Source: Burkholderiales bacterium (GTDB lineage: Bacteria > Pseudomonadota > Gammaproteobacteria > Burkholderiales > SG8-41). From it: DNA of 64,000 bases. The position numbers were made by a program, and so were the translations under genes. The DNA is taken from NCBI GenBank assembly GCA_030683105.1, contig JAUXMZ010000069.1, positions 1 to 64,000 on the forward strand, in the 5' to 3' direction. How positions within the stretch are numbered: position 1 is the first letter of the stretch; each line of letters starts with the position of its first letter. A model generated the notes under the pieces. It made no database searches. It was not told where the DNA came from and saw nothing but the letters and a program-made list of their open reading frames with translations. Below, piece by piece: positions 14,301 to 22,551 of this stretch.

Positions 14301-17133
14301 CGAGATCGTGTGTGTGGGCACGGCGGAAGACGTGATGGCGCATGCCGCCTCGCACACCGGCCGCGCATTGCGCGAGTATGCCAAGGCGCTGCAACCCGGT
14401 GCGGCCGAGGCCAGCGCAGCCGTGGCCGCCATGCCCGCGGTCAAGCGCCACAATGCCATCCGAGTGCACCACGCGCGCGAGCACAATCTGCGCAACATCG
14501 ACGTCGACATCCCGCATGGCCGCTTCACGGTAATCACCGGCGTGTCGGGCAGCGGCAAGTCCACGCTCGCCTTCGACATCCTGTTCGCGGAAGGGCAGCG
14601 CCGCTATCTCGAATCGCTCAACGCCTACGCGCGCCAGTTCGTGCAGTCGGCGGCGCGGCCCGACGTGGACGCCATCTACGGCATCCCGCCCACTGTCGCC
14701 ATCGAGCAGCGCACCAGCCGCGGCGGGCGCAAAAGCACGGTGGCCACGCTGACCGAGATCTACCACTTCCTGCGCCTGCTCTACGTCAAGCTCGGCACCC
14801 AGTACTGCCCGGACTGCGATGTCGCCATCGCGCCGCAGAGCTTGGACAGCATCGCCGCGCGCATCCTGCGCGACTATGGGAAAAAAGGCGGCGGCAACCA
14901 TATCGGCGTGCTGGCGCCGCTGGTGGTCAACCGCAAGGGCTATTACACCGATCTCGCCAAGTGGGCGGCAGCGCGCGGCTACACCCATTTGATGGTGGAC
15001 GGCGAGTTCATCGAAACCGCGCATTGGCCGCGCCTGTCGCGCTTCCAGGAACACAACATCGAACTGCCGGTGGCCGACATCACTGTGAGTCCGGACAACG
15101 AGGCCGCGCTGCGCGCAGCGCTCGCCGAGGCCATAGACCACGGCAAGGGTGTGGTGCACGTACTGGACAATCTGGGCGCGCTGGCGCAGGCCGTGCAGCG
15201 CAAGAGCACTGCGCCGGTCCAGCTTACGCGCAGCGTGTTCTCGGTCAAGCGCGCCTGTCCGTCCTGCAACATGAGCTTCCCGGAACCGGACCCGCGATTG
15301 TTTTCCTTCAACTCGCGCCATGGCTGGTGCGCCGCCTGTTTCGGCACCGGGCTCAAGCTCGACGCCGTGGGCTGGGACGAATCGCGCGAGAAAACCGGCA
15401 CCGAAGATCACGTGCTCGATTCCTGGCTGCAATGGCTGGAAATCGACGAGCCCTGCCCCGCCTGCCATGGCCAGCGTCTGAACCGCCAGGCGCTGGCGGT
15501 GCGGCTGGAAGACCAGTCCATCTCGGCGCTGACCGCGCATCCGGTGAAGCGACTCGCGCAATTTTTCAGCAAGCTGAAGCTGGGAGCGCGCGAAGCCGCT
15601 ATCGCGCGCGACGTGCTGGCCGAACTGCACAGCCGGCTCGGTTTCCTGCAGCAGGTGGGGCTCGATTACCTGACGCTGGACCGCGCCGCGCCCACGCTCT
15701 CCGGCGGCGAAGCGCAGCGCATCCGGCTCGCTGCCCAGCTGGGCTCCAACCTGCAGGGCGTGTGCTACATCCTCGACGAGCCCACCATCGGCCTGCATCC
15801 GCGCGACAACCGCATCCTGCTCGACACCCTGCAGCAGCTCGAAGCGCGCGGCAACACGCTGGTGGTGGTGGAGCATGACGAAGACACCATACGCCGCGCC
15901 AACCATGTGATCGACCTCGGTCCGGGCGCGGGCAAGCACGGCGGCCTGGTCATCGCCAGCGGCACGGCGGCGCAACTGATGCGCCAGCCGCAATCGGTCA
16001 CCGGCCGCTTTCTCGCCAACCCGCTGCGCCACCCGCTGCATCCACCGCGTGCAGTGGACAGGAAAACACCGCGGCTTTGCATCGACAACACGACCCTGCA
16101 TAACCTGAAACATCTTGATGTGCGCCTGCCTCTGCAGCGGCTGGTGGTGATCACCGGCGTCTCCGGCTCCGGAAAATCGACCCTGGCGCGGGATGTGCTG
16201 CACGCCAACCTGGCGCAGCAGGTGGCGGCACGGCGCACCCACAAACAGCCGCCGCTGACCGGCTGCAAGGCGCTGCGCGGCGGGGACGACATCGGCCGCG
16301 TGCTGGAAGTGGACCAGACGCCGATCGGCAAGACGCCGCGCTCCTGCCCCGCGACCTACGTCGGCTTCTGGGACGCGATCCGGCGCCTCTACGCCGAAAC
16401 GCCGGAAGCGCGCATGCGCGGCTACAACGCGGGCCGCTTCTCGTTCAATACCGCCGGCGGCCGCTGCGCGGCCTGCGAGGGCCAGGGCATGAAGAAAATC
16501 GAAATGAGCTTCCTGCCCGACGTCAAAGTGCCGTGCGAGGTGTGCGGCGGCGCGCGTTTCGACACCGAAACGCTGGCGGTGCGCTTCAAGGACAAATCCA
16601 TAGGCGACGTGCTCGCCATGAACATAGACGAGGCGGCCGATTTTTTCAGCGCGCACACCGCCATCCACCACGCGCTCACGCTGCTGCAGCAGGTAAGCCT
16701 GGGCTATCTCACGCTGGGCCAGCAAAGTCCCACGCTGTCCGGCGGCGAAGCGCAGCGCATCAAGCTCGTAACCGAATTGTCCAAGGTGCGCGCCGACGGC
16801 AATGATGCCGCCGCGCGGCCGGGACGCGCGGGCTCTAAAAAACAGTCGCTCTACGTGCTCGACGAGCCCACGGTCGGCCTGCACATGGCGGACGTCGAGA
16901 AACTGATCCGCGTGCTGCACCGCCTGGTCGATGCCGGCAACAGCGTGGTGGTGATCGAGCACAATCTCGACATCATCGCCGAAGCCGACTGGATCATCGA
17001 CCTCGGCCCGGAAGCGGGTGACGCCGGCGGCGAGATCGTGGCTGAAGGCCCGCCCGCCGCATTGGCCCGATCCAGCCGGCGCTCGCACACCGCGCGCATC
17101 CTCACCGAATTCCTGCGCGAACGCACAGCCTGA
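11311..17133 (+). CDS. uvrA: UvrA, tandem-duplicated form with four ATPase units
   Basis: UvrA finds bulky DNA lesions and loads UvrB in nucleotide excision repair. This form has 1,940 residues, about twice the normal 940, and consists of two head-to-tail UvrA-like halves. Walker A motifs (GVSGSGKS) are near residues 35, 711, 1075 and 1614, each half with paired LSGGE(V/A)QR signatures and DEP-(S/T)-(I/T/V)-GLH Walker B motifs; zinc modules (CADC..CDTC, CPAC..CPDC, CPSC..CAAC, CAAC..CEVC) are intact. Such long forms occur in beta- and gammaproteobacteria. Residues about 240-293 are an in-frame insertion of intergenic-type repeats. I start at ATG 11311 (MSKTPRGAIVIRGARQNN); an in-frame codon at 11212 lacks support. 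The first 100 bp are duplicated at 8609-8709. Confidence 0.95.
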   Translation: MSKTPRGAIVIRGARQNNLKNLTLELPHNELTVVTGVSGSGKSSLVFDTLYAEGQRRYVETFSPYARQFLDRQDRPQVDSIEGIPPAIAIDQTNPVRTSRSTVGTMTELNDHLKLLYARATQLYCRGCGAPVRRDSPQSIVDDVVRRARDADDPRLIIAFPVEVPKNFTLAEIKQLLEAQGYTRFLSESPQRCEVIQDRLRAGCAERARLAEAVEAALRVGQGRINVHVVNEAADSALLINPLPYPLPSKGEGETLRAGSTARESAVPSHASRLTPRASRITPHSSLLTPHAPWRYSTALHCADCDIHYQDPLPSLFSFNSPMGACDTCRGFGRVIGVDFGLVVPDAALTLRGGAVRPWQTPSFKECQDDLVKYAKKRGMPLDTPWRDLDEDARRWVLEGEPEWVNWKQSWPGTWYGVRRFFKWLETKSYKMHIRVLLSKYRAYTACTDCNGARLKPAALLWRLGTQDNARDALGTRPRFRPQGVTFSDEVLAQLPGLNLYDLMLLPLSEVRRFFDTLQLPRPLDEATELLVGEIRTRLAFLDQVGLGYLNLDRQSRTLSGGEVQRINLTTALGTSLVNTLFVLDEPSIGLHPRDMGRVIEVMQRLRDAGNTLVVVEHDPQIMLAADRILDMGPGPGEHGGEVVFFGTPKTLIKSDTSVTGRYLAGELHADRGTRPVKPAANAPALHLTGATEHNLKNIDVRFPLRHMVCLTGVSGSGKSTLVQDVLHAALLQAKGKPTEAPGRHRALRGHEHLSDVVLVDQTPIGRTTRSNPASYVGAFDAIRNLYMRAPLARERAYTTGTFSFNSGNGRCPACGGNGFEHVEMQFLSDVYLRCPDCDGRRYRAEILEVTLRGKSIADVLDLTVSEASRFFADEPSVIAALAPLSDVGLDYLKLGQPVPTLSGGEAQRLKLAGYLAAHAVTLRPRKGKAASAAHTLFLFDEPTTGLHFEDVARLLQALRRLIAAGHSLIIIEHNLDVIRASDWIIDLGPEGGDAGGEIVCVGTAEDVMAHAASHTGRALREYAKALQPGAAEASAAVAAMPAVKRHNAIRVHHAREHNLRNIDVDIPHGRFTVITGVSGSGKSTLAFDILFAEGQRRYLESLNAYARQFVQSAARPDVDAIYGIPPTVAIEQRTSRGGRKSTVATLTEIYHFLRLLYVKLGTQYCPDCDVAIAPQSLDSIAARILRDYGKKGGGNHIGVLAPLVVNRKGYYTDLAKWAAARGYTHLMVDGEFIETAHWPRLSRFQEHNIELPVADITVSPDNEAALRAALAEAIDHGKGVVHVLDNLGALAQAVQRKSTAPVQLTRSVFSVKRACPSCNMSFPEPDPRLFSFNSRHGWCAACFGTGLKLDAVGWDESREKTGTEDHVLDSWLQWLEIDEPCPACHGQRLNRQALAVRLEDQSISALTAHPVKRLAQFFSKLKLGAREAAIARDVLAELHSRLGFLQQVGLDYLTLDRAAPTLSGGEAQRIRLAAQLGSNLQGVCYILDEPTIGLHPRDNRILLDTLQQLEARGNTLVVVEHDEDTIRRANHVIDLGPGAGKHGGLVIASGTAAQLMRQPQSVTGRFLANPLRHPLHPPRAVDRKTPRLCIDNTTLHNLKHLDVRLPLQRLVVITGVSGSGKSTLARDVLHANLAQQVAARRTHKQPPLTGCKALRGGDDIGRVLEVDQTPIGKTPRSCPATYVGFWDAIRRLYAETPEARMRGYNAGRFSFNTAGGRCAACEGQGMKKIEMSFLPDVKVPCEVCGGARFDTETLAVRFKDKSIGDVLAMNIDEAADFFSAHTAIHHALTLLQQVSLGYLTLGQQSPTLSGGEAQRIKLVTELSKVRADGNDAAARPGRAGSKKQSLYVLDEPTVGLHMADVEKLIRVLHRLVDAGNSVVVIEHNLDIIAEADWIIDLGPEAGDAGGEIVAEGPPAALARSSRRSHTARILTEFLRERTA
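12031..12186. repeat. Intergenic-type repeat inserted in frame within uvrA
   Basis: CCCTCTCCCC...CCCTCTCCC faces GGGAGAGGGAG (12031-12072), and at 12113-12186 a period-7 tract runs through CTCACGC units and then CTCACTC units. Elsewhere in the window such tracts are intergenic. Here they encode a Pro/Ser/His-rich loop (about residues 240-293) with no stop codon. Confidence 0.88.
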
Positions 17134-17188
17134 GTCCGCTACCGCGGTTGTGCCGGCGCGCGCAGGTCGGCGATAATCGGTAATCATC

Positions 17189-18052
17189 ATGCCCGATCTC
17201 GCACTGTTCCCCCCGCACATCAGGAGCCTCGACGGCTTCGAGGTGCGCCGGCTGCTACCCGCCCGCGCACTGCGCATGGTCGGGCCGTTCATTTTTTTTG
17301 ATCACCTCGGCCCGTCCGATTTGCCGCCGGGCGCGGGCGTGGAGGTGCGGCCCCATCCGCACATCGGGCTTGCCACCGTCACTTACCTGTTCGAGGGCGC
17401 GCTGATGCACCGCGACAGCCTGGGTTGCGCGCAACGCATCGTGCCCGGCGACGTCAACTGGATGACGGCGGGCAGCGGCATCGTGCATTCCGAACGCACG
17501 CCCGAGGACTTGCGCGCAAACGGCTCGCGGCTGCACGCCATCCAGTGCTGGGTTGCCCTGCCCGATGCAGAGGAAGAGACCGCGCCCGCATTCAGCCATC
17601 ACCCAGCGGCCACGCTGCCGGAAATCGTGCTTCCCGGCGTAACATTGCGGCTCATCGCCGGCTCCGCGTTCGGCAAACAGGCGCCGGCGCCCGTGCATTC
17701 GCCGCTGTTTTACCTGGCAGCCCACCTGCAACCGGGCGCCTCGCTCGTGCTGCCGGCCGAACATGCCGAGCGCGGTCTCTATGTCGTCGAGGGCGGTGTC
17801 AGCGTTGACGGCACGGCCATTCCGCCGCTGCATCTGGCGGTGTTGCCGCCGGGAGATGAAGTGACGCTGTCCTGCCATGCGGAGGCACGGCTCATGCTGC
17901 TGGGCGGCGCAGCGGTCGGCGAACGCCACATCTGGTGGAATTTCGTATCGAGTTCGCGCGAGCGCATCGAGCAGGCCAGGCAGCGCTGGCGCGACCAGGT
18001 GTTCCCGCCGGTGCCCGGCGAAACCGAATTCACGCCGCTGCCGGACCGCTGA
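17189..18052 (+). CDS. Pirin family protein
   Basis: The 287-residue bicupin has the pirin metal site HPHIGLATVTYLFEG (two His) with ...MHRDSLG and MTAGSGIVHSE (His, Glu), and a second degenerate cupin domain. Pirins are iron-containing proteins; some show quercetin 2,3-dioxygenase activity, others regulate metabolism, so the role here is open. It starts about 55 bp after uvrA. Its TGA is two bases before the TTG start of the diguanylate cyclase gene, so the two are likely co-transcribed. Confidence 0.9.
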   Translation: MPDLALFPPHIRSLDGFEVRRLLPARALRMVGPFIFFDHLGPSDLPPGAGVEVRPHPHIGLATVTYLFEGALMHRDSLGCAQRIVPGDVNWMTAGSGIVHSERTPEDLRANGSRLHAIQCWVALPDAEEETAPAFSHHPAATLPEIVLPGVTLRLIAGSAFGKQAPAPVHSPLFYLAAHLQPGASLVLPAEHAERGLYVVEGGVSVDGTAIPPLHLAVLPPGDEVTLSCHAEARLMLLGGAAVGERHIWWNFVSSSRERIEQARQRWRDQVFPPVPGETEFTPLPDR

Positions 18053-18053
18053 G

Positions 18054-19286
18054 TTGAGCCCGGCCATTTATCGCGTTCTGCAGGCCCTGCTGGTGCCGGC
18101 CTTCATTCTGGGCCTGGCTTACGCCGCCATTACTTTTGGCTCCGCCTTGCCCGATTCGCTGGCCGGTCTCAGGGTGCACGGTGCTGTTATTGCGCTGACG
18201 TTGAGTATCGCGGTCAGCATTGCATTCGGCCGCGGACGCGTAGTGTTTGCCCTGCTGTCGCTGGCGCTGGCCTATGCCGCCTACCGCCATTTCCCGCTGG
18301 CCGATCTCGCCGGGCCGGCTGCGCGCATCGTGTTTGCGGCGCTCTGCCTGTTCGTGCCCGTCAACCTGGCGCTGATGGCGCTGCTGCCGGAACGCGGCGC
18401 CCTGACCGGCCCCGCCATGCGCCGGCTCGCGCTGATTGCCGCGCAGGCCGCTCTGACGGTTGGGCTGATCTACATTGGCGGCAACGATGTCGCCACCTGG
18501 CTCTACCGGCCGCTCCTGCCCGGCGCGTTAACGATCAACTCGCCCATCCCGCAGGCCGGCCAGGCGGCGCTGCTGCTGGCCCTGCTCACCTGCACCACGG
18601 CCTGGCTCATCACGCGCTCCGCGATCAATCTCGGATTGGCCAGCGCCATCGTCGCGTTCGCGCTGGCCGCGCACGGCCTGGCCAACCCGGACCAGTTTGC
18701 TTTTTTCACCGCCGGCGGCGCGCTGATCCTGATCGTTGCGGTACTGCAGGACACCTTCCGCATGGCATTCCGGGATGAGCTGACCGGGTTGCCCAGCCGG
18801 CGCGCGCTCAACGAAAGCCTGGCCGCCGTGAGCGGGCGCTACGCCATCGCCATGGTGGACGTCGATCATTTCAAGAAATTCAACGACACGCATGGCCATG
18901 ACACCGGGGACCAGGTGCTGAAAATGGTGGCCTCCAGGCTCGCCCACTGCGGCGGCGGCGGCAAGACTTACCGTTACGGCGGCGAGGAGTTCACGCTGCT
19001 GTTTCCGGGGAAAAGCCTGGACCAGGCCCTTCCTTACCTGGAAAGCCTGTGCCAGGACATTGCCGGTTACCGGATGGCAGTGCGCTCGCCCGACCGGCCG
19101 GAGCGCACGGGACCCGGGAAAAAAAATCGCGGCGTAAAACGCGCGGACAAGACGGTTGCGGTGACGATCAGCATCGGCGTTGCGGAAAAAAACGGCAAGC
19201 TTGCCACGCCCGATGACGTCATACAGGCCGCCGACAAGGCGCTTTACCGCGCCAAAAACAAAGGCCGCAACCGGGTCTGCCGATAA
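18054..19286 (+). CDS. Membrane-anchored diguanylate cyclase (GGDEF)
   Basis: The N-terminal half (to about residue 240) has seven or so hydrophobic helices; the C-terminal half is a GGDEF domain: DELTGLPSRRALNE, MVDVDHFKKFNDTHGHDTGD and the intact active site YRYGGEEF (about 306-313), ending VTISIGVAEKNG and ALYRAKNKGRNRV. It should make cyclic di-GMP from two GTP. No RxxD inhibitory site precedes GGEEF. The start is a TTG at 18054, two bases after the pirin stop; the reading frame stays open further upstream but would overlap pirin. Confidence 0.9.
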   Translation: MSPAIYRVLQALLVPAFILGLAYAAITFGSALPDSLAGLRVHGAVIALTLSIAVSIAFGRGRVVFALLSLALAYAAYRHFPLADLAGPAARIVFAALCLFVPVNLALMALLPERGALTGPAMRRLALIAAQAALTVGLIYIGGNDVATWLYRPLLPGALTINSPIPQAGQAALLLALLTCTTAWLITRSAINLGLASAIVAFALAAHGLANPDQFAFFTAGGALILIVAVLQDTFRMAFRDELTGLPSRRALNESLAAVSGRYAIAMVDVDHFKKFNDTHGHDTGDQVLKMVASRLAHCGGGGKTYRYGGEEFTLLFPGKSLDQALPYLESLCQDIAGYRMAVRSPDRPERTGPGKKNRGVKRADKTVAVTISIGVAEKNGKLATPDDVIQAADKALYRAKNKGRNRVCR

Positions 19287-19333
19287 GCATGCCGGCGTTG
19301 TTCGCCATCACGGCGATTGCAATGCGCGCGGAT

Positions 19334-19347
19334 TTGACCGGGATCAA
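19334..19347 (+). promoter_or_regulatory. FNR/ANR-like box upstream of the universal stress gene
   Basis: TTGACCGGGATCAA differs from the FNR consensus TTGAT-N4-ATCAA at one base. It is centred about 100 bp before the uspA-like start codon, which leaves room for a class II promoter (TAAACT near 19366). Oxygen-dependent control of Usp genes by FNR/ANR is known in other proteobacteria. Confidence 0.5.
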
Positions 19348-19439
19348 ATAATAGCAACCTGCCCGGGAGGAAAATAAACTATTGATTTCATGTTGCACTT
19401 GGCCCGGGTGCGGTTGTCATATCACTTAAGGAGGTCATC

Positions 19440-19874
19440 ATGCTCAAAGTGCTAATGCCCGTTGACGGCTCCGAGGCCGCGCTGCGCGCCGCAACGCAAT
19501 TTGCCGCACTGGCGCCTCAACTGCAGGAGGCTGAAGTGCTGCTGCTCAATGTTCAACACCCTATCGCCTTGAGCGACAGGGTAATTGACGGCAGGCCCTC
19601 CGAACTTCGTCATCTCGAAGCGCCGCTGCGGGAGGCCGCCGAAAAACTGTTTTCTGTCACACGGAAAGTGCTGGAAGCCGCCGGGATCGCGTACACCACA
19701 CACGTCGAGTTCGCCGATCCGGCAACGGCCATCGCCGACTACGCACAACGGCATCACTGCGATCTTATCGTCATGGGAACACGCGGCCTTGGCGCCATTG
19801 CGCAAATAACGCTGGGCTCCGTTTCCAACAAGGTCCTGCATCTTACTGCGTTGCCGGTCATGCTGGTCAAATAG
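19440..19874 (+). CDS. Universal stress protein (UspA family)
   Basis: The 144-residue single-domain protein has the Usp fold and ATP-binding C-terminal motif: VLMPVDGSEAALRA at the start and VMGTRGLGAIAQITLGSVSN (about residues 110-129), matching G-x2-G-x9-G-(S/T). A very strong ribosome site (AAGGAGGT) lies 6 bases before ATG 19440. The FNR-like box upstream suggests induction at low oxygen. It is a monocistronic gene between a cyclase and pdxH. Confidence 0.92.
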   Translation: MLKVLMPVDGSEAALRAATQFAALAPQLQEAEVLLLNVQHPIALSDRVIDGRPSELRHLEAPLREAAEKLFSVTRKVLEAAGIAYTTHVEFADPATAIADYAQRHHCDLIVMGTRGLGAIAQITLGSVSNKVLHLTALPVMLVK

Positions 19875-20010
19875 CATTCCAGGCCGCTGCCACGCCGGAT
19901 CGAAGCCTCAGGCAGGATCATTTGCAGCCACAACGAAGTTTTTTTCTCCATTCCGTGAAAATCATCGCGGCCGCGATGGCTGCCGGCCCGGTAATGCGCG
20001 AAAATAGGCC

Positions 20011-20670
20011 ATGTCCGCATCAGACCATCTTATGAACAATATCGCCGACCTGCGTCAGGAGTACATGCGCGAACGCCTGGACGAGGAAGACGTCACTCGC
20101 GATCCCATCAGGCAGTTTACCCGGTGGTTCGACGAAGCCATCAATGCCCGGCTGCCGATGGTGAACGCCATGACCCTTGCGAGCGTGTCAGCCGCGGGCC
20201 GGCCTTCGGCTCGCATCGTGCTGCTGAAGGAAGTCGATGAGTCCGGTTTCGTGTTTTATACCAATTACGAGAGCCGCAAAGGCAGGGAACTCGCGGAAAA
20301 TCCAAGAGCAGCGCTGCTTTTTTACTGGATAGAACTGGAACGCGAGGTGCGTATTGAAGGCCGGGTCGTTAAAGTAACGGCGCGGGAGTCGGACGACTAT
20401 TTCGCCAGCCGTCCGCTTGGCAGCCGTATTGCCGCGAATGCCTCGCCGCAAAGCCGTGTGGTGGCCGACCGCGCAGTGCTCGAAGCGCGCTACGCTGAAA
20501 TCGAAAAACGCGACGGAACCCATCCTTCGCGCCCCGTTTGCTGGGGCGGCTATCGCGTGGTTCCGGAAGTGATCGAGTTCTGGCAGGGGCGCCCCAACCG
20601 TCTGCATGACCGGTTGCAGTACAGCCTCCGCACCGACGGGAACTGGGCCATCGAGCGCCTGGCACCTTAG
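20011..20670 (+). CDS. pdxH: Pyridoxamine/pyridoxine 5'-phosphate oxidase
   Basis: The FMN enzyme makes pyridoxal 5'-phosphate. The 219-residue protein has the family blocks [56 protein letters not shown], the [16 protein letters not shown] substrate region and the C-terminal PDXH signature [16 protein letters not shown] 20011 gives MSASDHL; a second ATG (20032) would remove seven residues. It converges with the phosphate transporter gene. Confidence 0.95.
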   Translation: MSASDHLMNNIADLRQEYMRERLDEEDVTRDPIRQFTRWFDEAINARLPMVNAMTLASVSAAGRPSARIVLLKEVDESGFVFYTNYESRKGRELAENPRAALLFYWIELEREVRIEGRVVKVTARESDDYFASRPLGSRIAANASPQSRVVADRAVLEARYAEIEKRDGTHPSRPVCWGGYRVVPEVIEFWQGRPNRLHDRLQYSLRTDGNWAIERLAP

Positions 20671-20695
20671 CGTTAAGGCCGGGCCCCTGCCCGGC

Positions 20696-21688
20696 TCAGA
20701 AGAAATGCTGGCCCAGCCACCAGGCTATCGCGGAAACGAAGGCCGAGCACGGGATGGTGAATATCCACGCCCAGACGATGCCGCCCGCCACCCCCCAGCG
20801 CACCGCGGAGAACTTTTGCGCCGAGCCGACGCCGACTATCGAGCCGGTGATGGTATGGGTGGTGGAAACCGGGATGCCGAAGCCGGTTGCCAGGAACAGC
20901 GTTACAGCCCCGCCAGTTTCGGCGCAAAAACCGCCTACCGGCTTGAGCTTGGTGATTTTCTGGCCCATGGTCTTGACGATACGCCAGCCGCCGAACATCG
21001 TGCCGAGCGCGATCGTCGTATAGCACGAAATGATCACCCACGTGGGCACATGGTCTTCGGTGCTGGACATCCCTGCCGCGATCAGCAGCATCCAAATCAG
21101 GCCCGCGGTCTTCTGGGCGTCGTTGCCGCCATGGCCCAGGCTGTACATGCCGGCGGATATCAATTGCAGCCGGCGGAACCAGCCATCCACCCGTCGCGGC
21201 GATGTTCGAACGCATAGCCATGACACGGCGAGCATCAGCAGGGCGCCGAGCGCAAAACCCAGCATCGGGGACAGCACGATAAATACGATGGTTTTTATCA
21301 GGCCGCTGGCCACCAGCGAGCCGGTACCGACCTTCGCCACCGCCGCGCCCACCAACCCCCCAATCAGGGCGTGCGAGGAACTCGACGGAATGCCATAGAC
21401 CCAGGTGATGAAATTCCATGCAATGGCGCCGCACAGCGCGCCGAAGACCACGTAATGATCAACGATGGTCGGATCGATGATGCCTTTGCCGATGGTGGTT
21501 GCGACCTTCGTTTCAAAAACAAAGAACGCCGCAAAGTTGAAAAAAGCCGCCCAGCATACCGCCCACAGCGGCTTGAGCACGCCGGTTGATACGACCGTCG
21601 CAATGGAGTTGGCGGCATCATGAAACCCGTTCATGAAGTCGAACACGAGCGCAAGGAAGATCAGGAACACCAGCACTTCGATAGACAT
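20696..21688 (-). CDS. Low-affinity inorganic phosphate transporter (Pit family)
   Basis: The 330-residue inner-membrane protein shows both PiT signatures: FDFMNGFHDAANSIATVVST near the N-terminus with SSSHALIGGLVG, and ATGFGIPVSTTHTITGSIVG near the C-terminus. It imports phosphate with protons, often as a metal-phosphate complex. I start at ATG 21688 (MSIEVLVFLIFLALVFDF) because the residues encoded upstream are not conserved. A DUF47 gene precedes it by 49 bp on the same strand, the standard Pit partner. Confidence 0.94.
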   Translation of the reverse strand: MSIEVLVFLIFLALVFDFMNGFHDAANSIATVVSTGVLKPLWAVCWAAFFNFAAFFVFETKVATTIGKGIIDPTIVDHYVVFGALCGAIAWNFITWVYGIPSSSSHALIGGLVGAAVAKVGTGSLVASGLIKTIVFIVLSPMLGFALGALLMLAVSWLCVRTSPRRVDGWFRRLQLISAGMYSLGHGGNDAQKTAGLIWMLLIAAGMSSTEDHVPTWVIISCYTTIALGTMFGGWRIVKTMGQKITKLKPVGGFCAETGGAVTLFLATGFGIPVSTTHTITGSIVGVGSAQKFSAVRWGVAGGIVWAWIFTIPCSAFVSAIAWWLGQHFF

Positions 21689-21737
21689 GGGAATCGCTTT
21701 TTGTTTTGTATGGTGCGCAGGCGGCACGTGCCGCTGC

Positions 21738-22364
21738 TTAAGAATTCTGGAGCAGGATCCCCTCAATGATGTTGGCTACGTCTTCGCATTTATCGGTCAC
21801 CGATTCCATGGTCTGATAGACCGCGCGCAGCTTGATCAACTGACGCACATCCGGTTCGTCACGAAACAGTTTGGCCATCGCCGCCCGCATCACGTGATCG
21901 GCTTCCGACTCGAGCCGGTCGATGTCCTCGCAGATCTTCATGATGGTGGAGGCGTTTTTCATGTTCGACAGCAGGTTTACCGCCGTCTGGACCTTCTCTC
22001 CGCATTCGACACAGATGTCGGCGAGCTTTTTCTCCTCGGCCGTAACGACCCGAAGGTCATAAATGAAGATCAACTGCGCCGCATCCTCGAGCAGATCCAG
22101 GATGTCGTCCATCTTGGTGATCAGCCGGTGGATGTCATCCCGGTCTATCGGGGTAATGAACGTTGTATGCAACAACGAGATCGTGGCCTGAGCGATCTTG
22201 TCGGCACGTTTCTCGATTGACTCGATGTTGTAGGCATGGCGTTCGGGATCCCCGCCGCTTGAGATCATTGCCACGAGTTCGCGGCTGCCCAGCACGATCT
22301 GTTCGGCATGTTCATTGAATAAATCGAAAAACCGGCCTTCCCGTGGCATCAAGCGACCAAACAT
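21738..22364 (-). CDS. DUF47 (PhoU-like) regulator of the Pit transporter
   Basis: The 208-residue all-helical protein contains E-x3-D motifs as in PhoU/DUF47 proteins (IESIEKRADKIA, ITKMDDILDLLEDAAQ, ICEDIDRLESEADHV). Members modulate the activity of the Pit transporter encoded next to them. It is the first gene of a two-gene operon with the transporter; ATG 22364 gives MFGRLMPREGRFFDLFNEHA, the family N-terminus. Confidence 0.93.
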   Translation of the reverse strand: MFGRLMPREGRFFDLFNEHAEQIVLGSRELVAMISSGGDPERHAYNIESIEKRADKIAQATISLLHTTFITPIDRDDIHRLITKMDDILDLLEDAAQLIFIYDLRVVTAEEKKLADICVECGEKVQTAVNLLSNMKNASTIMKICEDIDRLESEADHVMRAAMAKLFRDEPDVRQLIKLRAVYQTMESVTDKCEDVANIIEGILLQNS

Positions 22365-22551
22365 TTTGTCCTCTCAGAAAAAGGCAGGGGTAATTTCTGG
22401 TGCACTATACGCTCCTGATCCGGCGGGAACTAGCGCGACAATCAATCATTGGGTCATATCTTGATATTGATTTTCGATTTTAGACTGTTTCATGCTCAAC
22501 GCATAATATCCGACCGCGGTATACTCACGTTTTTCCTGTGATCATCTGAGT

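Noticed and set aside
14185..17292. A 1,035-codon open frame on the minus strand inside uvrA
   Set aside because: It is the antisense shadow of GC-rich uvrA codons; the product is His/Arg/Ala-rich with no family motif.
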